Below are positions 43,795-55,234 of a DNA stretch of 64,000 nucleotides, in pieces; position 1 is the stretch's first letter, and each line of letters opens with the position of its first letter. The stretch is taken from assembly GCA_034231615.1 (NCBI GenBank), contig CM067298.1, forward strand, positions 7,006,140 through 7,070,139. The letters are read 5' to 3'. A program made the position numbers and the translations under genes. The notes beneath the pieces are model-generated. The model saw only the letters and a program-made list of their open reading frames with translations. It was not told the DNA's origin and searched no databases. Source of the DNA: Meghimatium bilineatum. Taxonomy: Eukaryota > Mollusca > Gastropoda > Stylommatophora > Philomycidae.

Positions 43795-43990
43795 GGAGCC
43801 GCGTTAGCGCAGTGGTTAGCGCACTGGCTTCGCATATGAGTGGTCCAGTTGAGGCGGAAATGTTTTTCAGATCGCAACGGCTCCCGGGTCGACCCAGCCT
43901 TAAATCGGTACCGGATCAATCCGGGAAGTAAAGACTGCGAGGGAGAGGAGATGGCTACCGCCCTCATTTACAGAGCCTCTGAAATGTGAG
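43795..43990 (+). mobile_element. tRNA-derived SINE
   Basis: Starts GGGAGCCGCGTTAGCGCAGT, with an A-box-like TAGCGCAGTGGTTAGCGC, and has a B-box-like CGGGTCGACCCAGC near 43886. The head is longer than a normal tRNA between anticodon region and T arm (~20 extra nt), so it is a SINE head rather than a gene. The body GGGAAGTAAAGACTGCGAGG and CTACCGCCCTCATTTACAG follows. No tail TSD was established. Confidence 0.7.
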
Positions 43991-43999
43991 ATCGCTAAT

Positions 44000-44520
44000 A
44001 TCTCACACCCCTATGTCATTTATAAATGCTATTGGTTACATTACTTTTACTTATCCTGTATGTATCCACTATTGTCTAGACTTATATATCAGATATGTAT
44101 CCACTATTATATAGAGTTAAGTATCTTATATGTGTCAACAATTGTCTAGACCATAGGTTCCCAAAAGTGGGCAGTACCGCCCTCCAGTCGACACTGAAGT
44201 CTTATATGGGGGCGCTAGTGGGCTCAGAAGTAATTGTTGGGGAGGGGGCTTTCTGACGGTCTAGCGGTCGGTTACTCCTTACAGAATACATTAATAATAT
44301 ATAACCAAAATAATTATGTTCATGATTGTGCGATATATTTTGTAATACATTTGATGGTTTTTTTTATTTATTGCAATATGATTTTCACCAATGTAACGCA
44401 ATCTCTGAATATGTATTGCGAATATTCATTTAGAAGCCATTGTATGAAACTGTACATTTTGTTATTTGAGCATTCACTTTACAATCTGGACATTATGGGC
44501 TTATGTTATAAATATATATA
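44000..44520. other. Intergenic DNA with degenerate 45-50 bp repeats
   Basis: TATGTATCCACTATTGTCTAGA recurs loosely at 44050, 44095 and 44130. Otherwise nothing recognised. Confidence 0.45.
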
Positions 44521-44524
44521 TACT

Positions 44525-44995
44525 GTGTAATATGACCTTGTCATTAGAGGTGAGAAAGAAAGTTCTGCAGTGCTATATAACCCATATACTAACATATGGG
44601 TGCGAGTCTTGGACAATAAACAAACTGGAAAGTGGGAGATTGGAGGCAACAGAGATGTGGTTCTACAGAAGAATGCTGAGAATACCATGGACTGCGAGAC
44701 AAACTAATGTAGAGGTGTTGAGTGAGTCAAATGCGAAGCGGACCTTAATCAACAATATAAGAAAAAGGCAATCTTTTTTTTTTGCCACTTCATGAGACAG
44801 GCAGGTTTAGAGAACATAGTCACAACAGGCAAAATTGAAGGCAGCAGAGACAGAGGACGACAACGTGAGAAAATATTAGACAGTTTGACAACCTGGCACG
44901 GCAGGGAAACAACAACGACTGTGATACATAATACTGTGGACAGAGAGCTGTGGAGAGCCATGACCGCCTACGCCAGCCGGCATGGTACCTGATGA
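44525..44995 (+). pseudogene. LINE ORF2 C-terminus, reference copy
   Basis: SLEVRKKVLQCYITHILTYG, CESWTINKLESGRLEATEMW, FYRRMLRIPWTARQTNVEV and KRTLINNIRKRQ occupy one frame to ~44770. A poly-T run shifts the frame, then RQAGLENIVTTGKIEGSRD, REKILDSLTTWHGRE and ELWRAMTAYASRHGT-stop end at 44992. The tail is TGATGATGATATATATA. It is the cleanest guide to the family (RTE-like by its short C-terminal tail and triplet 3' repeat; the clade is inferred). Confidence 0.92.
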
Positions 44996-44999
44996 TGAT

Positions 45000-45630
45000 A
45001 TATATATATATCGTCTTATGTTTTGTCAAAATCGTCACAGCAATAACTTCTGCTCAAGATGACGCACATTTCGGCCACTACCTCTTCAATAATTTAACGA
45101 CATAAACAGTAATGTATCATTATTTGTTCTACATAAACAGTAATGTATCTTTAGTTGCTATGTTACGTAGAAAAATATCAAACAGTGTGAACGCATTAAA
45201 CTGTTATAATTGGGGATGTTACAACATGTGTGTCTTGACAATTGGGCGGTGTTCCAAAAGAGTTTGGGAATCTATGTGAGACTGAAGTATAAAGGTATAT
45301 GTGTCAATTATTTGTGTCAACTATTTGTCTTCCGCTAGCTTCAACTATGTCTATATCTGTTGTTTATTTTATCTCAGTAAATGTCACTATTTCATCATAC
45401 AGAAGCTGTGATTGTAGTGTTGTTATGTGATGTGACCGTATGTTTGTGACAGCATCTCAGGTGCATAACATTCTTGAAGTATATATTTTGTCTGCAGACA
45501 GTAGTAGCTGTCCACATTGACTGTGTAGACAATCCGGAATTTTGTGTAGATGTCACTGTGTAGTTGGTTGTGTTTGTTTGTTGAGACGTATCTGTGCAAT
45601 GTGATATGGTCTGTTCATAATTTGAATATT
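45000..45630. other. Intergenic DNA, nothing recognised
   Basis: A short duplication of ACATAAACAGTAATGTATC (45105 and 45133). Otherwise no features. Confidence 0.45.
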
Positions 45631-45634
45631 CATC

Positions 45635-45915
45635 TCGCCCGTGTGTTGCCGGCGCCCGAAAGGGGAGCAAAGAATAGCAACACTGTTTATCTTCCATGCA
45701 TGTCGTAAAAGGCGACTAAGGAGGTTATGGGGTGGAGTTGGCTGTCCCATCCCATATAGGGTCAGTGACCAAAAGCCATGCTGACGTCGGATGTGTCAGG
45801 TCGAAAGGCGCAGATATCACAGCAATGCTGTAAACCATGACACAACTCATTCCGTTCTCCGGACTTCATCCTGCTAATCTGCAGGAGTTTGAGAACGAAC
45901 GCAGAAGAAGAAGAA
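45635..45915 (+). mobile_element. GAA-tailed SINE-like element, full length with TSD
   Basis: CCCGTGTGTTGCCGGCGCCC, GTCGTAAAAGGCGACTAAGG, CAGATATCACAGCAATGC and GTTTGAGAACGAACGCAGAA with an AAGAAGAAGAA tail. The flanks GAATATTCATCTC (45624) and GAATAGTTATCTC (about 45919) are a 13-bp duplication with two mismatches. Confidence 0.92.
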
Positions 45916-46319
45916 TAAGAATAGTTATCTCCTGTTGGTATTTGTGGCTTTCTTATTCCTTAGATGTTTTTATTTCCTGATAGTAAGTCATTGATACATC
46001 TGTTTGATCCTTGGTATTATATTACTTATCCAGTTAATTGACTCTCTTATTTCATGGAAACATCTGGTTGGTCGTAGGTAGTACTGTATCTATCCAGTTG
46101 ATCGGCTCTCTTATTTCCAGGAGAAATCTTATTGGTCGTTTGTAGTATCTTAACCCTTTAGTAGACTATCTTATTTCCTGGAAACATCTGCTTGGTCGTA
46201 GGTGATAACAGTATCCATTTGATCGGCAACTCTTATTTCATGGTATTCTACAATGAGATGGCATTCACCGCATGGTTAATGCGTACAGGATTAAATTTAT
46301 TGTACTCTGGTTATCGCAT

Positions 46320-46503
46320 ACGTGATCCGTCCCTCTCAACCAAGTGACATCCTCTTACCGAGAGTAACACTCATAACAGGAGCTCGCAATAATTCCCAGG
46401 GATCTCCGAAAAAATCCACTTTGCTAACTAGGGGTAACGAGATTCGAACCCCCAACCTATTGAGCACAAAGCTCACGGCTCATCCACTATGCCATGGATA
46501 TTT
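46320..46503 (-). mobile_element. tRNA-derived SINE (head near 46500, body toward 46320)
   Basis: The minus strand has TGGCATAGTGGATGAGCC (A-box-like) and GGGGGTTCGAATCTCGTTAC (B-box GGTTCGAATCT), with an anticodon-like stem GTGAG/CTCAA between them. The body that follows (ATTTTTTCGGAGATCCCTGG and GAGTGTTACTCTCGGTA) is shared with 55055-55190. The body attachment and second copy argue for a SINE rather than a working tRNA. Confidence 0.7.
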
Positions 46504-46504
46504 G

Positions 46505-47030
46505 ATTTGATTTTTAATTATATTTATATCATCCTCTGCGATCGATTGAAACATTCAATCCAATATTGATTGGTTGGTTGCTGATCCAGAGGTTAATGGG
46601 CTTATGCCCTTTGACCCAATGCTATTAAAATGGCATTATATTGTTGGGAAGTCTGTAGATTTTCGGCCCACCCCTGGCCACAGCCAGAGAATAACCATCA
46701 CACCACCAGGAAGGTAGGTTTCAACCTATGCACTGCTCAGAGCCATCGCATTCAAAATTGGGTTCATTGTGCCCGCTCCCCTCCACCAATTGACTACTGA
46801 TTATGCCGAACTTCTCTATTGATCCAGGCATGCAACCACATGTTCCAGTCAAAAGGGTTGTCAGGTCCTGAGTCACTGTGCCTCTATGATGGGTTTCAGC
46901 CATAGGAAAAAACAGTGCTGTCAGTTTCCTCCTCCCCATTGCTGCACGGTACAACTCTGGCTCCCTCCCAGCCACAGAGGGTGCATACATATATATTCAG
47001 GTAAACATGAAAAACATTTCAATAACAAAA
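46505..47030. other. Moderately GC stretch of unknown origin
   Basis: An 89-residue minus-strand frame (46721-46990) and phrases such as CCACCCCTGGCCACAGCC suggest a decayed element, but I cannot name it. Confidence 0.35.
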
Positions 47031-47034
47031 TAAA

Positions 47035-47185
47035 TATATAATTGTATAGATGACGTGCCATGAAGCTTCTATAAGAAGATAACCTCAATATAACGTCATG
47101 TCATCTACCAAGGTTTTCTGTTGTATGGGTGGTTTGTCTAGTGGGTCATTGGTGAGACCCACAGACGCAACCACATGCGTATGCA
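47035..47185 (+). repeat. Dispersed repeat, copy 2 (see 3100)
   Basis: TTGTATAGATGACGTGCC, ATAACGTCATGTCATCTACC and GAGACCCACAGACGCAACC match 3100-3250. The hairpin pair GATGACGTG / CGTCATGTCATC is kept. Confidence 0.75.
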
Positions 47186-47189
47186 TCTA

Positions 47190-48020
47190 TATAATTTCAA
47201 TGAATTAGGTTCAAAATTCGTACGCAATCATAATAAGGCACCCATGCTACCATTGTATGTTTGTTAATATACTCAGGAAATGCGGATGAACTCTTGCTTC
47301 CTGTGTGCAGTAGGGTGTCACATCCTACTATAGAGAAGGCGACATAAAAACTAAACATAAACATCCGCTCATCAGACGCATATTTTGATCTATTTATCAT
47401 CTATCTACAGAAAGACGCCGAAACACGACACTATTTCGCGTCACCTCCAGAGGCTACTCACGTGTTCTCAATCAATTAAAACGATGACATGGCCTCTCGT
47501 AGTGACGCGCTATGGGCTGTGTTTTAGCGTGTTGTGGATAAGTCAAAAGGGGCCTCCCATGAGCGGATAATTTTAAGTTAGTTGTCTGGCCTTCTTTATA
47601 AGTTATCATGACCATTGTTATACCATACAATATGTACACTTATCTATATAAGTTAAATGACTTACTAAATAATAGATGGAAGTACATATGATTCTGTGTC
47701 CTAGAGTATAGTGATGACGACCTCACGACTATTATTTTATGATAATGTTGTGTTTGTGTAATTGATATTTACTGTTAACACTTTATGCACTGCTGCCACT
47801 GAAACCTCTTCTATCTCTTTGAATACACAACATTCACCGTTATTATTTATTTACACCACTGCTCACTGTATCAATTTTGAATTTCTAGGCACTTTACTCC
47901 TGTAGGTCAGTTTATTTCACGCCGTAAGGAAAACATTCATTTTCGTCGGCCATTTTGGCGGAAGTTTATTATGTATGCTTATGTATATGGAAGTATGTTA
48001 TGCTAAGGTAACCCTTTAAA
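47190..48020. other. Intergenic DNA; 47625-47760 resembles 49480-49600
   Basis: ACTTATCTATATAAG, ACTAAATAATAGATGGA and TATTTTATGATAATGTTGTG parallel the segment leading into the 42-bp array at 49597, so a dispersed element probably occurs in both places. Confidence 0.5.
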
Positions 48021-48029
48021 GATCACGTG

Positions 48030-48450
48030 TTTTCCCAGTGTCAACATATGGATGCGAGACTTGGACTTTAAACAAGACAATATCCAAAAGAATAAATTCA
48101 TTTGAAATGAAGTGCTATAGAAAGATCCTACGAATATCATGGACATAGAAAAAGAAGAACATTAAAGTTTTGAAATTACTGAAACTAAATGAAGGCTGGC
48201 TTCTAAATACCATCATAAGAAGAAAGTTACAGTATTTTGGACACGTAAAGCGACATGATGTAATCGAAAGTCTGATTCTAGAAGGCAGAGTGCCAGGCAA
48301 TAGAGGAAGACCAACAAGACGATGGACCAGCGACATCGAAGAACGTATGCACTTGTCTCTGGCCTATTCAGGCCTGCTTGCCCGGAACAGAGAGGCATTC
48401 AGAGTATCCACGACGAAGACAACGTTCTGGAAAGAATATCTTATTTGATA
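48030..48450 (+). pseudogene. LINE ORF2 C-terminal fragment
   Basis: STYGCETWTLNKTISKRINS, FEMKCYRKILRISWT-stop, then WLLNTIIRRKLQYFGHVKRH, RGRPTRRWTSDIEERMHLSL and TTKTTFWKEYLI-stop. One premature stop near 48147; otherwise collinear with the minus-strand LINE at 51553. 5'-truncated. Confidence 0.9.
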
Positions 48451-48454
48451 TATA

Positions 48455-49475
48455 ATATGCTGTTAAGCTTGAATAGTATTTTATATAACCATTATTGTGG
48501 TATCACACTAGGATAGTGTTATGTTTTAGCAATTATCATGTCAGCATTTTCTGTTTAATTTAGTGATTTTATAGACAATATTTATATGTGAAATAGGGTA
48601 CCATTTGTTTCTGTATGGTCCAGATGCATTGATGCCTGCGGCGACCTTTGAACTTGGTATCTTGACGGTCTTTAACTAGTTATGCATAATAACATACTGT
48701 TATTTGAAAGAAGGATAGTGTTATGCTAGACGTGATTAGTGTTATGTTAAACTAACTAGTATAATGTTATTTGATAAAAATTATAGTGTTATGCTAGACC
48801 CAGTGTCATATACAGTCACTGTGCATCGTCGACTACGTTCCCTTTAAGTATTGTCAAGTGGTGCATGGATACAACGCCGGTGTGAGCAGCCACGAAACGG
48901 CATGTACTTGTTGAATGATGGCTGTTCATTATTAAGTTCCTAGCACTAAATTAATGCGCGGACTATAGTTTAACTCCGCGTAACACTTTCTGACAAGGTC
49001 GAAGCCGCTTAGCTTAGACACAACATTGAAATTAGACTGATAAAAATGTTTACAAAAAAAAATATTTTTCACTATTCCTTCTCTGTTTTGTTGATAATTG
49101 CCACATTTAATTTTAGTTGATTCATATATGGAACAGATGTTTTTGTTAATTGATAATCCAAGCCTCCATTTCGTGAATTCTGTCCGATGAATATACTAAA
49201 CATCTATGTGTTTGAAAAATTTGGATGTTTATGACACAGAAACGGCGTACATTGCCACATTTGTCGACCATGTCATAATATCGTCTTCACAGAATTGAAA
49301 TATTGTTGTTTGACAGATGCAAATCTCACAGTAGACTTGTTCTAAACAGAAGAACACTGCCAGAAAAGTGTACGTGATAATCTACAATGTAAAATACGAA
49401 CAAGGTTTGCTCTAACCGTGAGAACTATGAGCGATTAGCTCTTGTTTCCTCTGTGCAGTGGTAGTGTGCAAATTT
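48455..49475. other. Intergenic DNA with scattered TAGTGTTATG words
   Basis: GATAGTGTTATGCTAGAC-like words recur at 48515, 48715 and 48785. No full array or gene. Confidence 0.45.
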
Positions 49476-49479
49476 TGTA

Positions 49480-49600
49480 ATAAAATATGTAAACTTGTCT
49501 ATATATTTTAGAAGCCTCACTAAATAATATATTGGAGCGCATATAAATATGTCACAGTATGCAATGATAGTGATCTTACCACTATTATGTTGTGATAATG
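49480..49600 (+). repeat. Dispersed segment leading into the 42-bp array
   Basis: Resembles 47625-47760. It ends in TTATGTTGTGATAATGTTAT, very close to the TATGATAATTTTATG part of the array unit, so the array may have been seeded at its end. Confidence 0.55.
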
Positions 49601-51070
49601 TTATGTTAGGTCCAGAAATCGCCATGTTAGATTATGGAAATTTTATGTTAGGTCCAGAAATCGCCATGTTAGATTATGATAATTTTATGTTAGGTCCAGA
49701 AATCGTCATGTTAGATTATGAGATTTTTATTTTACGCCCAGAAATCGCCATGTTAGATTATGGGAATTTTATGTTATGTCCAGAAATCGCCATGTTAGAT
49801 TATGAGAATTTTATGTTAGGTCCAGAAATCGCCATGTTAGATTATGGAAATTTTATGTTAGGTCCAGAAATCGCCATGTTAGATTATGATAATTTTATGT
49901 TAGGTCCAGAAATCGTCATGTTAGATTATGGGAATTTTATGTTAGGTCCAGAAATCGCCATGTTAGATTATGAGATTTTTATTTTACGCCCAGAAATCGC
50001 CATGTTAGATTATGGGAATTTTATGTTATGTCCAGAAATCGCCATGTTAGATTATGAGAATTTTATGTTAGGTCCAGAAATCGCCATGTTAGATTATGAG
50101 AATTTTATTTTACGCCCAGAAATTGTCATGTTAGATTATGAGAATTTTATGTTAGGTCCAGAAATCGACATGTTAGATTATGGAAATTTTATTTTATGCC
50201 CAGACATCGTCATGTTAGATTATGAGAATTTTATGTTAGGTCCAGAAATCGTCATGTTAGATTATGTGATTTTTATGTTAGGTCCAGAAATCGTCATGTT
50301 AGATTATGGGAATTTTATGTTAGGTCCAGAAATCGCCATCTTAGATTATGGGAATATTATGTTAGGTCCAGAAATCGTCATGTTAGATTATGGGAATTTT
50401 ATGTTAGGTCCCGAAAGCGTCAGATTATGGGAATTTTATGTTATGTCCAGAAATCGCCATGTTAGATTATGAGAATTTTATGTTACGTCCAGAAATCGTC
50501 ATGTTAGATTATGAGAATTTTATGTTAGGTCCCGAAATCGTCAGATTATGGGAATTTTATGTTAGGTCCAGAAATCGCCATGTTAGATTATGAGAATGTT
50601 ATGTTAGGTCCAGAAATCGTCATGTTCGATTATGAGAATTTTATGTTAGGTCCAGAAATCGCCATGTTAGATTATGGGAATATTATGTTAGGTCCAGAAA
50701 TCGTCATGTTAGATTATGGGAATTTTATGTTAGGTCCAGAAATCGCCATGTTAGATTATGAGAATTTTATGTTAGGTCCAGACATCGTCATGTTAGATTA
50801 TGAGAATTTTATGTTAGGTCCAGAAATCGTCATGTTAGATTATGATAATTTTATGTTAGGTCCAGACATCGTCATGTTAGATTATGAGAATTTTATGTTA
50901 GGTCCAGACATCGTCATGTTAGATTATGAGAATTTTATGTTAGGTCCAGAAATCGTCATGTTAGATTGTGGGAATTATATGTTAGGTCCAGAAATCGTCA
51001 TGTTAGATTGTGGGAATTATATGTTAGGTCCAGAAATCGTCATGTTAGATTATGATAATTTTATCTTAGG
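49597..51070 (+). repeat. 42-bp tandem array, ~35 copies, long open frames
   Basis: The unit is ATGTTAGGTCCAGAAATCGT, then CATGTTAGATTATGAGAATT and TT, encoding the 14-residue block MLGPEIVMLDYENF. Frames of 307 (49549-50472) and 250 residues (50559-51311) are separated by units with deletions at 50405-50560. Larger blocks repeat (for example the five-unit pattern at 49620-49800 recurs at 49850-50050). No signal peptide, promoter or flanking exon is visible. I read it as a minisatellite. Confidence 0.96.
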
Positions 51071-51275
51071 TACTTGTTTTCTGTACACAATATATCCAAC
51101 AAGTACATATAGTTTTCTGTACACAATATATCCAACAAGTACATATAGTTTTCTGTACACAATATATCCAAGTATATATAGTTTTCTGTACACAATATAT
51201 CCAAGTATATATAGTTTTCTGTACACAATATATCCAACAAGTACATATAGTTTCATATACAGAATGTATCCAACA
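51070..51275. repeat. 36-bp tandem array with 33-bp variants, ~5.5 copies
   Basis: The unit contains TTTTCTGTACACAATATATC and CAACAAGTACATATAG. It is fused directly to the end of the 42-bp array. Confidence 0.95.
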
Positions 51276-51545
51276 TGTATAGGCCTACATCTTTTCTGTA
51301 CACCATTTTAGTACGCCTCATGGAAGTTTCATCAGAAATATATGTCTTTCCCAGTTAATTTCCTACATTTTAAAATATTTTAAAAAAAACACAAACAAGT
51401 GAAGACTCGTATGGTACAAAATGTATTAGTAAAATATTTGTATAAATGTATTTGTTATCGGCATCTCAATTTGTTCATGTCTTACCTTGTGAGTAAGTAA
51501 AACAATTTAACTTTGTATTGTTTTCATATTGTTTCTAATATCATC
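51275..51545. other. Spacer, nothing recognised
   Basis: AT-rich sequence between an array and the minus-strand LINE 3' end. Confidence 0.4.
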
Positions 51546-51549
51546 ATCA

Positions 51550-52060
51550 TCATCAGGTGACATATTCTTTCCTGAACTTAGTTTTCCCTATGGATCTCTT
51601 GAATTCTCTGCGGTCTTCCGCAAGTTGTCCCGCCTCTTTTAGTGACATGTGCAGGAATTCTTGAATGTCTTTTGTCCAACGGCGTCTTATGCGTCCTTTG
51701 CCCCTGTCTCCTATCATCCACTCCATTACTAGTAACACTTTCTCCATGCCGTCGTGTCTCTTAATGTGACCGAAAAAAACTAGCTTTTTCTTTAATATGG
51801 TGTTCAGAGGCCAGTCTCCTTGGACTATAATTGTTCTCAACACTTCCTGGTTTGTTTTGCTTGCTGTCCATATAATTCTCAGAACTTCTAAAGCACTTTA
51901 ATTCAAATGATGTTATTCTCTTGGCCATTGCTTTATTTAGTTTCCATGCTTCACATCCATATGTGACCGTAGGAATGACATATGTTCGTAGTAAAAACAA
52001 CTTGGTTCTTATGGCAGTACCCTGCCATAGTTTCTCTAGCTGTTTTAATTCACAAATCAC
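51550..52060 (-). pseudogene. LINE ORF2 C-terminal fragment
   Basis: From 52060 down: LWQGTAIRTKLFLLRTYVIP, TVTYGCEAWKLNKAMAKRIT and SFELKCFR, then a frameshift, then PLNTILKKKLVFFGHIKRHD, RRRWTKDIQEFLHMSLKEAG and KTKFRKEYVT-stop at 51553. The 3' tail is a GAT/ATC triplet run (51540-51556). A good representative of the subfamily seen at 48030. Confidence 0.92.
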
Positions 52061-52064
52061 TGCG

Positions 52065-52610
52065 TTGTGCTAGTCTTATATATTACAAAAATAAGTCGAC
52101 ATTTGCCACCTAGTATTATATATTGACTTGAGTATATAAGTGATTCATTTAAACATTTTTATGACACGAGGAACACCATTAGAGTGTTTATATTTTATAG
52201 TAATGTAGTCAAGAAACAATCATCACGAATTCGTTGTATGATGATTAGTATCCTTGAAATTAATCAATCAAAGTTCGACATTTTCCGCGTGACACACATC
52301 GGCGTTGCAAATGATATATTTAAAATGAGTAATACCCGTAATCGTAATTTTTAAATGTGTGTTCGATATTTAGAGAACCGGAAGAGCCACGTATACGTCT
52401 CACGCGTACACAATTATGTTGTAAATAACATTTAACAAAATCATATTCATCGCTGTCAAGTTTGAAAATATTTCCATCATCTGAGAAATGAATTATGTTA
52501 CGTGTAAGCATATTATTTGCAGATATAATATATGGATTCATATGCATTTGCTTCAGGTTTTTGGCGAGCTCTTTTTTTACAAAAAAGTCGAGATTGCTTT
52601 TTTATCGAGA
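52065..52610. other. Intergenic DNA, nothing recognised
   Basis: A 75-residue minus-strand frame (52320-52547) has no domain I can name. Confidence 0.4.
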
Positions 52611-52618
52611 CTAAATAT

Positions 52619-52710
52619 CAACTAACAGTTGTTGGTGTGGAGACTGAATGTGAACGGACAGTTGCTGGTGTGGAGACTGAATGTGAACGGACAGTTGCTG
52701 GTGTGGGGGA
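52619..52710. repeat. 33-bp tandem array, ~2.7 copies
   Basis: The unit is GTTGCTGGTGTGGAGACTGA followed by ATGTGAACGGACA. Confidence 0.93.
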
Positions 52711-52714
52711 ATGA

Positions 52715-53310
52715 AGATGCAAGAGGGAGAGGGTATGAGAAGTATGACTTACAAACAGGTACCAATAATATTTCTTCTTCTGCGTTAGAGAGAGTTCGTG
52801 TGATCTCTGCCCGGGGAGCATGAAGTGTGTTGTGCTACCAGTTTCACGGCGGAAATGCGGTATTTTGCGCCTTCCTGTCTAGCTCATCCGTTTGTGGCAT
52901 ACTTTTAGTGCTTTTCAGCTTCCCTACCCTGTGACAACCTTCGTATATGTCACTAGACAGTGGATGTGTATCGACTTTGTGTGTGACGGTTTATCATCCA
53001 CTCTACACTTGGACTTTACAGGTCAAAACATGTCCTTGGGTGGCAGTCTCCGAAGAGGCGATAACTAGGAATGTATCCTTGGGTCGACTACATCTATCTC
53101 GTACTAGGTCTTCCGCTGCCAGTCCCCGTGTCTCGTGCAATTAGACGCATTGTTCATGTGCCTATCTCGTACTGAACCGTTTCTCATCCGTGAGCACGGT
53201 TTCGGTATAGGAAACACTCTACAGTAGAGGGTTCGGGTTCGTTGGACATTTTAGTTGAGGTATCATTCACAAACATTGCCAACAAATCGTCAAAGTCTGA
53301 GCCTCTAACA
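52715..53310. other. Intergenic DNA, weak SINE-like traces
   Basis: TTTCTTCTTCTGCGTTAGAG near 52768 resembles the tail of the GAA-tailed family read on the minus strand, but the rest does not align well enough to call. Confidence 0.35.
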
Positions 53311-53314
53311 TATC

Positions 53315-53790
53315 TGGTCAGTACTAAATAAAGTATAGAGGTTACTATAAAATCCTAACGAGCAATGTTAAAAATAAGTAACTAACAATGAAAAAAAGAA
53401 AAACAACAATTTTCCGCGTTACGGTCCTACTGGGACCTTTCTCAAGAAACACATAACAATTTAAAAAATAACATAAAAATATTCAAAACTATAATTGCGT
53501 GGAAATTTTTTTCTCACCAAAACACATTGCCAACTGAAGATGTACCACGCATGTCTAGTAAATGACAAATTACGTGCGTTCAATATGTGAGCATATGTTT
53601 GCGCGCTATTGATAAACAGAAATAGACATAGAGCTATGTGTAATTTCTGTCCATAAATAGTGCGAAAACATGCTGTTGGACCATAACGTGAAAAATTGTT
53701 CCTGGTCTTTGTTTTATTGTTAGTTATTTATATTTAACATTGATAGTTCTAATTTTATAGTAACATTTATACTTTATTTAGTATTGACCA
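53315..53790. mobile_element. Long-TIR MITE, ~475 bp with ~115-bp arms
   Basis: The left end TGGTCAGTACTAAATAAAGT and the right end ACTTTATTTAGTATTGACCA are inverted copies. Pairing continues inward (TTACTATAAAATC with TTTTATAGTAAC; AGTAACTAACAATGA with TATTGTTAGTTATT; GTTACGGTCC with GGACCATAAC) for about 115 bp per arm. The interior has no ORF. A partial relative lies at 4225. The flanks show no clear duplication. Confidence 0.88.
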
Positions 53791-53794
53791 CTTT

Positions 53795-54595
53795 TTCGTT
53801 TGGTTACTGCGGCACTCTCATTTTGTCGGACCATCCTCTGATATTTTGGTTTTTTATACACATATATGGGAGCACGGGGGGGGGGGGGGACATTTGCTGT
53901 TTCTTTTCCACAAGATACTCTTTTTTGTTTGGAAGTAACTAGAAACGTGTTATCGGGCTGAAAATACTTAGTTACGATTTCCAAATAGCGTTCTGTCAAT
54001 TCTATTTGCAGATCTCACTGCCAGTTAGGTATGTCAACATCTTCCATGTCATTGTACACAAAATGTTAGGCTTACGTCTCCGAAGATTTTCTCACGAATT
54101 TGGCGATCGTGACTACGTATACCCATATTGGAACATCGACAATGGTCGCCCCTCCAATAAATATGCATTTCGGCTGACCAAGCCGGAATGCCGTACGTCA
54201 TTGCGTAGCGAAAGTGCTGCCGTATGCGTTGGAGCAGAGGTGTCGAAGATATTGGTTGAGTTCTCATTTAATATGCAGCCTCTCTATCCACGGACTGATT
54301 TCTAAAATTATTGGCTAGGAACACAGCTCGAACTGCTGTATTTCTGTTCCCAAGGTGCACCACGAGAAGGTACTCTAGGATCTTGGTTATCTGCAAACCC
54401 TGGGCTCACACGAGAGTAATACGGGCCCCTGTGTGCCCTGAACAATATACCCTAGAGAGTACTTTATTCAGTAGATAATGCATGAGACTAAACATCTACC
54501 TGATTGTCGGAAACTATCCTAGGTAGCAATATTGAGTTTCGTGTCGGAGTTCTGATAGATGGTAACTTACAGGAAGGGAATATGAGCTTCTAGTA
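53795..54595. other. Intergenic DNA, 14-G homopolymer at 53876
   Basis: Frames of 73 (-) and 99 (+) residues lack recognisable motifs. Confidence 0.4.
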
Positions 54596-54599
54596 TATA

Positions 54600-55010
54600 A
54601 ACTGAACAATGGTAATATCAAAGAATAAATATCCCACAGAATGCAAAGTACATGGGATCAGTCTGAAGCAATTCAACAAGTTTCATATATTTAGGTACAT
54701 TAATAACATCAGAAGGACGATGTATCAAAGAAGTCAAATGTAGAATTGCCCAGGCAAAGGCAATATTTCACAAGATGAAGAACATGCTATGTAATACATA
54801 TTTGTCAATTGAGATGACACAGAGAGTTCTTATAAGTTATATATAAGCAATTCTGATGTATGGAAATGAATCTTGCACAATCAGCAAAACAGTGAAACAT
54901 TATATAGTCACCAGAGATGTGATTTTATAGAATACTGTTCAGAACACCATGGACAGATGAAAAACGTAATGAAGATATCTTGAAAAAACAAATTAAATGA
55001 AAAGGTGAGC
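54600..55010 (+). pseudogene. LINE ORF2 thumb region, heavily mutated
   Basis: Across several frames: LKQFNKFHIFRYLGTLITSE-like text, GRCIKEVKCRIAQAKAIFHK, MKNMLCNTYLSIEMTQRVLI and ILMYGNESCTISKTVKHY. The same order precedes the C-terminal tail in the other LINEs. It stops before the terminal block and is the most 5' LINE segment I can align here. Confidence 0.85.
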
Positions 55011-55054
55011 TGCTTACTCGTATCAGAGACAGTCCATATTTGATTGACTTCATT

Positions 55055-55190
55055 GTACTCGGTTTCCCATATGTACTCCGTCACTCTCAACGAAACAGCA
55101 CGCCGCCTGTCGAGAGTACCACTCATAGCACGTAACTCCGCAGTTCCAAGTGTTTATCCACAGGGATCCCTGAAAAAATCCACGAATTAT
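55055..55190 (-). mobile_element. SINE body, second copy (head lost)
   Basis: CCGTCACTCTCAACGAAAC, CGAGAGTACCACTCATAGC and CAGGGATCCCTGAAAAAATC match 46330-46420 in the same orientation. The tRNA-like head is missing and the 23-bp array begins ~45 bp further on. Confidence 0.7.
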
Positions 55191-55234
55191 AATAATGAGA
55201 AAAGAAACTGTAACAATCGTAAATAAGAACAAAA

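Noticed and set aside
46420..46503. Functional tRNA gene on the minus strand
   Set aside because: A and B boxes are present but the acceptor stem was not convincing, and the attached body recurs at 55055, so a SINE head is more likely.
54006..54305. 99-residue plus-strand frame as a possible exon
   Set aside because: No recognisable domain, no splice context that I could support, and frames of this size occur by chance in the window.
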